From: Adineta ricciae | Taxonomy: Eukaryota > Rotifera > Eurotatoria > Adinetida > Adinetidae | NCBI GenBank assembly: GCA_905250025.1 | Contig: CAJNOJ010000139.1 | Span: 124,001-188,000 of the forward strand | Direction of reading: 5' to 3' | Length of the DNA: 64,000 bases | In this document: piece after piece, positions 56,400-64,000 of the stretch | Numbering within the stretch: position 1 is the first letter of the stretch | Layout: each line of letters starts with the position of its first letter | Notes under the pieces: generated by a model | What the model was told of the DNA's origin: nothing | What the model saw: only the letters and a program-made list of their open reading frames with translations | The model's database searches: none | Program-made: the position numbers and the translations under genes

Positions 56400-57281
56400 T
56401 TAATGTGAAAAAGGATTTTTTGGTCGAGGAATCGATGGCGGTGGACCAGGAAATCCCGGTGGTGCTTGTTTCGCCGTATCAGATTTATCCTCCTCTCGGT
56501 CACGTGTTGGTAATCTGGGTGCCGAGCGAGTGGCACCATCTTTCTTTTTCGAAGGTCCAAGAAGCGGTTCATCTGTCTCGACTTCTTTCACCTGAACGAT
56601 GAAAAGTTCATTACCGGAATCAAGACACGATACGACTTGAAATTTTCGTGCAGCGATAAGTAAAACTTCATCTTCGGTTGGAAAGAACGAATGCTCTCGT
56701 ATGTCTTTCCCTGAACTACAATCAATATTAAACAATGTTCTCGTTCCTGTCTTGCCGAGAAATTGCTCCGATTGAAGTACTTGTATTGAAGATGTACATG
56801 AAGAAAATGCCCACCAAACAAATACTTTGTCTTTGGGATATTGAGCACTTAAATCCATTTTTACACCTCGATAGATGGTCTTCGAAACAGGCGGTAATTT
56901 TTCAAGTGCACAAATGAATAGTTTCAAATAAAGATTCCAAGGTTTTAGTTGTTCTTGACTTTCAGTTCGAAGAGTATTGTTCAAAATAATGTAGAACGAA
57001 GTCTCTCGAGGGTCCCACTCTAACGAATAGAGCATAATTGAAGCCGATTCATCAGGTGTCAGACCATCTTTGGGACTTTTACATTTTTCTTGTACTTTAG
57101 TTACCATTTTCTTCACATCAGGAATCAATGAAACAAGTGGATCCACAGCTTCATCGATCGAGACTGTCGGTAACGCATCAAAAGATTCGATCACCTTCAC
57201 CATTTTCTCCGATGGAGCAAAATTTTCAATAACACGTCCTGCATGTTGTGGAGCAAATCGTTCCAAAACATTTTTAGCCAT
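56400..57281 (-). CDS. ADP-ribosyltransferase with canonical R-S-ExE motif
   Basis: 293 aa, single exon, ATG at 57281. An N-terminal helical region (~1-110; KSPKDGLTPDESASIMLYSL, NNTLRTESQEQLKPW) leads to the catalytic core: TIYRGVKMDL (NAD-binding Arg, ~138), VWWAFSSCTSS (Ser motif, ~160), HSFFPTEDEVLL (ExE, ~205), then ARKFQVVSC and FIVQVKEVE. All three signature elements of arginine-specific mono-ADP-ribosyltransferases are present, unlike in the pair at 6616/16649. The C-terminus is Pro-rich (PPGFPGPPPSIPRP). No signal peptide, so it is probably cytosolic. Bdelloids carry many such genes; the substrate is unknown. Confidence 0.88.
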   Translation of the reverse strand: MAKNVLERFAPQHAGRVIENFAPSEKMVKVIESFDALPTVSIDEAVDPLVSLIPDVKKMVTKVQEKCKSPKDGLTPDESASIMLYSLEWDPRETSFYIILNNTLRTESQEQLKPWNLYLKLFICALEKLPPVSKTIYRGVKMDLSAQYPKDKVFVWWAFSSCTSSIQVLQSEQFLGKTGTRTLFNIDCSSGKDIREHSFFPTEDEVLLIAARKFQVVSCLDSGNELFIVQVKEVETDEPLLGPSKKKDGATRSAPRLPTRDREEDKSDTAKQAPPGFPGPPPSIPRPKNPFSH

Positions 57282-57299
57282 CTTACGATCAATGTACGT

Positions 57300-57935
57300 T
57301 TTATTCTAAATAATCAAAAGCAAAGCGAACTACCGACACATGAAAAGAAAATATTTTGAATGTACAGATAGATATGCATAGTATTACCTGTAAAAATAAT
57401 CGCTTGATCGATTATCAAAGACGCATTTCATACAAGGACGAACGAAAAGAACCGTTCGAACGTGCTTTCGTATTGTTCGATTTGATTTATGTTAAAGAGA
57501 AAAAGAAATGATGATGATGATGATGATTATTACTAAAAGCTAAATTGCGTTTCGATCGGGATATTGTCTATAAAATTCGATGAAAAATTCTTATGCCATT
57601 ATTGGTTTCGGCCTTTTCATTTGTATAACATCATTGAGAAGAAGTCTAGTGGAAGATTATAAACATCACCCGCGATGCTAATTGATTTTTTGTAATTAAC
57701 ACTCACTCTGAAATGTGTTCGATTCATCGTTGTGTTGATGCATATAATGGACAAAAAAGAAGATCCTCTAATTGTATAAAAGTGATGATCAATGGATTTC
57801 CATATTCGTAAATCGTTCATCAAAAGATGCATAGAATGAGTGTGAGAATAGTTCAATTCAAGTTTCAAGTTTGATTTATTTAAGGACTGTTCGAAAATTG
57901 AAAGTCTTATTTAAAAAAAAACTTCAATGAAGTAT
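57300..57935. other. intergenic with a short (atg/gat)n repeat
   Basis: No gene. A trinucleotide repeat of seven units lies at about 57508-57528. Confidence 0.6.
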
Positions 57936-59145
57936 TTAGACAGTTGGGTAACTGGCCAATGTAGCAATACCACATTGATTCTTCTTGTTACGGGTCATCC
58001 AGATGTAACCTTGGTTACCCCATGATGTACCCCATGAGTTTTTGACAATATAATAATCTTGGCCGTTCTGAGTGTCATAACCAACAGCTAAGACACCGTG
58101 GTCAAGTTGGAGTGATGAGCATGCTCTTTCGTTGTAGATACCTGATTTGTAAAGTTGGAATGATGTGTGTGAAGCATCGATAGCGACTGAAATTGGGCCG
58201 ACTGTGGCAATGGCATCTTGTAAATCATCTTCGCTGTATTGTTTGATGTCTTTGCAACCCTACGAAACGACAAGGCAAATTATTATTATCAAAAGAAAAG
58301 AGAAACACTCACAGTGTCGGTGGCACCAACGTTCTTGGTGTTGAATCGACAAGTATCATCACGAGCTTCATATGGATAAGTGGATTCGGTATCAAGACCA
58401 CTATTTTCTTTGATGTATTTGAAGGCATTGTCCATTAAACCGCCACGGCATCCGAAGTTACCATATGTGGTTGAACAGTCAACTAAGTTTTGTTCGGAAA
58501 GTGAAACAAGTTGCTGTGTTTTGGCAAAGTGTTGTCCTTCGAGTGAACCGGTAGTTGAAAAAGCCCAGCACGAACCGCATTGACCTTGATCTTTGATTGG
58601 TGTAACGTAGCCTTTTGTTCGCCAATCTATTCAATCAAGAAAAACTTCGTACACATCAGATAGATTTCCTAACTACATACCAACAGATGCTGGTCGTTTC
58701 AAGTTGCCTGAAGCAACATATTGGTCACAAGTACCAGAAAAGCTAACATTTAAACCGAGATCAAGACCGTTCATTTGTTTAACGAATTCTTGGTTGGTCT
58801 AAAGATACTGATATGCAGATTTCATGACAATTTCTTGGAGAACATACCAGATCACCGTATTTGTTCATGCCTAATGTGTAAGTGTGTAAGCCAAGATCAG
58901 CTTCAAGGTTGTGTTTTCTGATAAGAGCAATATGGTCTTCCCAGATCGATCGACTAGAAACAAAAACGAGTTTTACAAGTAATGAAGAAAAGACTTCCTT
59001 ACCGCGTTGTTTCTTCTGCATTTGATGCGTATTGTTTTTCATAGGTGCGTTTGAACAATACCCATGCTGAATCTAATGTTGTATCGAATGTTGGTAAAGA
59101 GTACGCACAGGCGAAAAGGCAGCAGAGAGCAATGAAAGCTTTCAT
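57936..59145 (-). CDS. cathepsin L-like cysteine protease
   Basis: Five exons: 59145-59003, 58953-58848, 58798-58681, 58626-58313 and 58259-57936; introns 49, 49, 54 and 53 nt; 334 aa. Signal peptide [16 protein letters not shown]. The I29 propeptide has the ERFNIN-type helix ([27 protein letters not shown]) and [13 protein letters not shown]. The mature enzyme starts near [13 protein letters not shown]. Catalytic Cys in [11 protein letters not shown], the [11 protein letters not shown] pocket, catalytic His in [10 protein letters not shown], and Asn in [13 protein letters not shown]. Length and order are typical of cathepsin L, a lysosomal or secreted digestive endopeptidase. Nothing is missing. 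Confidence 0.95.
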
Positions 59146-59637
59146 GGTAGATATTGAGCTTGTGTAATCAAGGACAACAATGAGAAACGCTGGTTTTTAC
59201 ATCAGTATATATGTGCTAGGTATTTTTTGTTGTGTCAGTGTTTTGTAAAGATAAAAACCCCAAAATAAACCATGTTATCATTGATTCTCTTTTGTCGTTG
59301 TTGAAAAAATATGACAGTGCAATGGATAACAAGCGTTGACTCCGATTTAGTGTTTGCCTCTATTTCAAACAAAAGCAAGTTTTTTTTTCTGCAAGGTCAC
59401 TCTGAATATCAACTAATATTTTGTTTATCATGTGCGCGTGATTCTGATTAAGTCTTTACTTTCTTGCTCTTTGGTAGATATAGAGAATATTTTCATTGAC
59501 TTTTAAAAAGAATGTCAGCTTTGTCTTCTTCGACTATGACATATGTGTCATCCTTTTATATGAATTTTCAGAATCTCAATTGAAGAGAAAAAATATTTGT
59601 TAACAGTCCAGAATTTCTCTGATTCCATACTAGGAGC

Positions 59638-59768
59638 CAGAGGTGCAGAATATTTCACAAAATCAAAAGTTTCCTCCCCCGCGGGAAATTTTCCCCGCTT
59701 TCTTAAAGCTAATTTTCAAAAAATTTCCCCACCCAGCGGGGGCGCACGAGGAAGATTCTGCACCTCTG
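59638..59768. mobile_element. 131-bp hAT-type MITE with 8-bp target-site duplication
   Basis: Terminal inverted repeats CAGAGGTGCAGAAT (59638-59651) and ATTCTGCACCTCTG (59755-59768) are perfect over 14 bp. The identical 8-bp ctaggagc flanks both sides (59630-59637 and 59769-59776). The CAGNGGTG-type terminus and the 8-bp duplication are hallmarks of hAT elements. The interior is C/G-rich with an inverted ttcccc/gggg character and no coding capacity. Confidence 0.9.
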
Positions 59769-59776
59769 CTAGGAGC

Positions 59777-62700
59777 AGCAGTCATTTTATGAAGATGAGA
59801 GTTGATATGCAGAAAATTGTATTAGAAAAGAGCCTACACTCATATCGGTTACTTGTAAAAACTTTAGATATATCTTCTGTTATCGTACAAACACGTGGTA
59901 TTTTTATCTAATGTTTATTATTTCATTTCTGTGCTATACTTTAATGATGAAGTATAACAAACGACGATAAAACTCTAAAAAACAATAGTAACTGCCGGAT
60001 TATTTTAGCGGTCATCTGTGGATTGTATTATTTTTGAAAAACGACGAAGTTAATGTAATTCGATTTCTGCGAAAAGGTTCGTTCTATTCCTCTACCGAAC
60101 TATAATCGTATTCAATCAAAATTGAACAAAATACGAAATGAAATAATGTAGAAAGACTCGCTCTATCCAAACGAACACTAATAAAAGAAAGATGAACATT
60201 TATTAGATGCTCTTTGAGTATCACATATCATACGTGTTCTACTAATCAAGTCTGAAATTCATTTAGTGTGTCACATTTAACATTTCCAGAGCGTTTACAC
60301 AAATATGAAAGAACATAACAAAACAAGTGATGCTCGTCCACGTAGACTTGTTGAGGCTTCGTCTGAATAGCTGGTATTGAAAAATTTTTTCTGTCAGTGG
60401 GATCATTCCCGGTCATTGAAATTGTATTACGCTATGCGCATTGTAAACTTAGTTTTTGCATATCATTTTTTTATTTACGTCACAACAATTTCAAACAATA
60501 TAGAATTTTATAGTGGCACAAAGACTATTTATAAGCTTTCATGATAGACTATGTAAATAATACTCGCCAACCATGAGTTCTTTGCCTCTCGGTTGAATAA
60601 ATAATTGAATATGAAAGCTATTTCATAGAATAGTTCTCATACAAAAGATACAAACATTTTATCAGTAATATCTTTTCTCACTCTCATATATAGTCTTACA
60701 CAGACGTTATTCTTTATTCATCGACTAATATTTGATAAAAATCATTGTTCCAAAGAAACGATTACTGTTTCATCGTAAAAGCTCACGGATTTAAGCATGA
60801 ACTCGCTCCATTGTTCTTCATGGGCATAAGGAGAAATGCCGCCGAGAGCGGTTAGTTGTTCATCAGCGATCTTATGGAGGACCGCTCTCGACTAGCCATT
60901 CAGCTTACTATTCATCTTTATTAACTAACATAGTGAGCAGATTAGTTTTTAGTAAACGGACACGCCATCATCCAGCTTTATCTTGTCGAAATCTAATCGT
61001 ATGTATAATTATATAAAGGACCAAAGGTGTTTTTACTAGTCTCGAATTTAAGAACCAAGGGTATCTGCAAAGTATATCATGTAGTTCTTAAGGATTTAAA
61101 ATTTCTGACATAGCCAGATGTTTCCTTGATATTGACTTTTGACCACATTATACACGATCCTTGTGGGTCCCTCGAGCCGCAATCAAGTAGTGTCTTTTTA
61201 CCCTAACTTTGTTTCTTATATGACCCGCCTTTCAGTCAAGGGAGCAAATATAATTTGTCCGTTTTGAATACTTGTTCGCAGTATAGTTCCTATATTTTAC
61301 TCTAACCTTCGAAGTAGAATTATGAAGCTGTGAGTCTACTTTTATGCACCTTGACTCTGGTATGAGTCTAAACACCACATGGTAAGGTCCAGATCAGTCC
61401 GCAGATCTTTGATCACGACCTTCCCATTCCCTATTCGTGTATTATATAAATCGCAAGACCGCAGATTTCTTGCAAACGTCTGAGACGCATAAAGGGGAAA
61501 CTTGTGAGACGACTTCAAAAATGCATCGCTATGGTACTTCATTCAAGTGAAGAACTAATATAAAGAAGAAAAGAAGTTCTCCCTCTTCTCCTATGCTATA
61601 AAAGGAATACCAGCGTATTTACGCATAGAAAAGTACATTGACACCCTTTAAAAAAAAACTTTTAAATTTCACAAAGAACAATTGACACCGTACGGTTGAT
61701 ATGACGTTTTTTTGAAAATGAGAAAAATCATAGACGAAAGTCATGAGTTTCCGCTTTAATTAATCAGGCGAAGGAGCGTAGCATAACACGGAAATAGAAT
61801 GAAAAGAGAGAAAAAGTTGAAAGAAAAAGGGAAAAACCGACTAGTCGATAAGTGGAGGATGTTCAAAAGAATAAGTTGATTATGTGAGAGCTGTACGAGA
61901 AGACGGCGTTGAATAGAGACAAATAGAACAGCTCGACAGAAAAGAAGCAGAATATCATTAACGACAACGATCACGTAAACAACGCAGTAATCGTTCCAGG
62001 AATAGTGGAATCGACGTGAATGAGCTTGCAAGGATACAACGACCGAATTAACAATGTCAACATGAATGTTGGATGACAGCGACAATGGTTTAAAATCAAT
62101 AGCACTACCAAAAATACGAGAGAACACGAGAGACCAGAAAGCGAGAAGAGTAAAGAAGATGTACATCATGGTTAAACAGAAAATGAGACAATGAAGTGAA
62201 ATCGAGCGTTGGGAGAACAGATATCAACGAAGGATATTCAGAGAAAGTAGAATAAGGAATGGAGGGAAAACATTTGTGTCAAGAATGAAACGAGATTAAA
62301 ATAAAATTTTGGGCGTAGAGATGATTTCAAAGAAAATATAAGCAGCGATCGAGGAGAGGATCCAAGGTGCGACAACCGGATAAGTAAACTGGTGAGCCGA
62401 TTACCAAAAAGAAGAAGAGAACTATGAAAAAAGACTAGGCACAACAGGAACAACTAGAAGTACAGGCGGATTTCTTCGATTAGTGCTATAGCGTTGTTTC
62501 CATCGAGACTGACGGCGAAGAATATTCGTACACGTCTGAGATGAGGGCGTAAAGGAGAGTTTAAATTGTAAGCTGTAACTATTCTATTGTCATTCACATT
62601 TTCGTCCTAAAGGGGTTGCACTAACAGGCTTTTTGCTGATGAATTTGATGTGCAGATATTTCCGAATGTCTTATCTTTGTCATACACCTTTTTGCAGTGC

Positions 62701-63300
62701 GCTAACAAGTCTATCTTCTTCTTTATTTGCATGAAATGTTAGTTACTCACGGCAATTAAAGCTCGTCGGATCCGAGAATTTCGGGCCCGAGTCTTAACCT
62801 GCACTTTGATTATGCCGAAATTCATCCAAATCTGAAGTCTCTAATATATTGAAAGACCCGATTGCCTAGATAACATGCAAAGGCATTTTAATGTGTGTTG
62901 GGCTTTTTAACATGGGGAGGGGTTTTCATAACTTCCTTCAATTAATGTTTTTTATGCTTTGCTTATGTTTTCGTTGTATTTATTGTACGAATATGCTCAG
63001 TCTTGCACTCTGATTCGGTCGGGCACGGATCTACCCGCCGAGCTCGAACGACCACTGCTCAATTGTGTACATTTGAACGAGTTTCAAACAATTTGAGTAA
63101 GACGATTGAGAGGTATAATGTATTCCATTATAATAATGTATAAGCTAGTTTCTACACACTTCTTCGTGTTATCTAAATGTCATTCGGAGATTCCGAAACT
63201 TATATCTTCTTGTATATTTCTTCTGGATTCTACTGAAGTAATTAGAATTCTAATTGAGAGTATAAAGAATGTAATTGTTTCTTTGTTCTAGAAAATTTCA
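59777..63300. other. long gene-poor stretch
   Basis: No gene supported over about 3.5 kb. Noted inside: a 10-bp inverted repeat (cgagagcggt 60843-60852, accgctctcg 60881-60890), a purine-rich plus strand at about 61780-62440 whose complement gives long but low-complexity Leu/Phe/Ser-rich frames, and an acceptor-like tttgttctag at 63282-63291 that suggests a 5'-UTR intron for the next gene. Confidence 0.5.
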
Positions 63301-64000
63301 ATGGCAGAGAAAGAAAATTTATCAAATAGTCTGGAAAGCGAAGAGAGCGCGTCCTTGAAGAACAGTAAGAACATATATTTACAATTCTGGTATAAACAAC
63401 GGAAAATACTTGTTAGAAGTATTTTATTCATTTTTGCTTCGTTATTTCTCATCACCTTATATTCATCAAAATCAGTTATTTTCAATGAAAAATATTCAAA
63501 CTTACATAATTATTCAAAGCAAGAGACTCATTTTTATGGTTATCCTTTGAAATTAATTGACAATCTCGTTCGCGATAAAGAAATTAGTTTTGTATTTCCC
63601 GTCTATTCTGGTCATGCCGAATCTTTACTTAATCTTCTTCGATCAATACGAAATCTTTGTAATGATTGTACACATGTGCCAATGATCATAATCACTGATG
63701 ATGCAAGTCAAAATCTAATTCATGAAACTCTACATAAAAACCATAGTTTATCAGATCCTTCAATGAAACAATCATTTCCAAATCTTCTGATTAAACGTCT
63801 TCGTGATGTAATGCCATACTATGAAGCAAACAAATGGGATGATAATAGTCTTGTAGTGAATGGAAAGTATCTTTTTCAATCACATAAAAAAATGTTTGGA
63901 GTTCTTAATGGCGCTTCAACTCGTTTTTCATTGGTAATGGATGCTGATGGTTTTATATTCAAACCAATGTCATTAGCACATATATCGAAAATATATCTTT
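63301..64000 (+). CDS. type II membrane protein, glycosyltransferase-like (5' part, cut by window end)
   Basis: An open frame from the ATG at 63301 runs to the window edge (233 codons so far). Short acidic/Ser cytoplasmic N-terminus, then KQRKILVR and a signal anchor (SILFIFASLFLITLYSS, ~residues 40-57), a stem with NxS/T, then a globular part. The start VFPVYSGHAESLLNLLRSIR resembles the first Rossmann strand of GT-A glycosyltransferases, followed by PMIIITDDAS and later LVMDADGFIF, whose D-A-D fits a metal-binding DxD motif. Topology suits a Golgi enzyme. The exact family is not assigned because the C-terminal part is missing. Confidence 0.65.
   Translation, partial: MAEKENLSNSLESEESASLKNSKNIYLQFWYKQRKILVRSILFIFASLFLITLYSSKSVIFNEKYSNLHNYSKQETHFYGYPLKLIDNLVRDKEISFVFPVYSGHAESLLNLLRSIRNLCNDCTHVPMIIITDDASQNLIHETLHKNHSLSDPSMKQSFPNLLIKRLRDVMPYYEANKWDDNSLVVNGKYLFQSHKKMFGVLNGASTRFSLVMDADGFIFKPMSLAHISKIYL

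Noticed and set aside
60843..60890. 10-bp inverted repeat as a possible structured RNA
   Set aside because: The spacing is wide, there is no promoter or conserved boxes, and no second copy to compare.
61756..62169. 137-aa Leu/Phe/Ser-rich minus frame
   Set aside because: It is explained by the purine-rich opposite strand, and no domain or splice context is seen.
1..64000. tRNA, rRNA or CRISPR features
   Set aside because: No B-box-like tRNA signature, rRNA core sequence or regularly spaced repeats were found on reading; a covariance-model scan would be the decisive test.

Overview
The window looks like nuclear DNA of a bdelloid rotifer (Adineta- or Rotaria-like). The evidence is an AT-rich sequence with many GT..AG introns of 49-60 nt, and lineage-typical expanded families: rhodopsin-like GPCRs, arginine ADP-ribosyltransferases (ART), NHL-repeat relics, and F-box/LRR proteins. 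There is also one small gene of apparently bacterial origin. No tRNA, rRNA or CRISPR was seen.

Assembly structure dominates the first 39 kb. The single Ns at 14186, 23945, 30856 and 37524 and the 67-N run at 25541-25607 all sit where the sequence jumps back to an earlier homologous point. The simplest reading is two diverged homologous copies (alleles or ohnologs) laid end to end. Copy 1 is about 1680-14185 plus 30857-37523. Copy 2 is about 14187-30855 plus 37525 onward, and probably also 1-1579. Gene counts there should be halved.

The duplicated segment, in order: a class A GPCR (- strand; intact in copy 1, broken in copy 2); a dead NHL + ART relic (-); an ART with a Cys/Trp-rich second exon but altered catalytic residues (-); TMEM205 (+); a two-exon GPCR (+); a decayed sister GPCR (+); a small one-pass PPxY protein (-); a two-domain secreted serine protease made of one pseudoprotease and one apparently active trypsin domain (-); an F-box/LRR relic (+); a 644-aa multi-pass protein of unknown family (+); and the start of a gene encoding three tandem two-TM units (+).

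The single-copy part (39-64 kb) holds the rest of the three-unit membrane protein (38557-42833), a GPCR stub, a free-standing 79-aa colicin-E3-type ribonuclease domain (44111-44350), an intronless GPCR, a TA-flanked element with ~200-bp inverted repeats that carries its own three-exon mini-gene, and two F-box genes. One F-box gene has a ribbon of 18 exons of exactly 84 nt, each encoding one 28-residue LRR. Then come an ART with a canonical R-S-ExE site, a five-exon cathepsin L, a 131-bp hAT MITE, a long gene-poor stretch, and the 5' part of a type II membrane protein resembling a glycosyltransferase.

The genes do not form a pathway. They read as an accessory, environment- and defence-facing neighbourhood: receptors, secreted proteases, ADP-ribosylation, ubiquitin-ligase adaptors and a captured nuclease.
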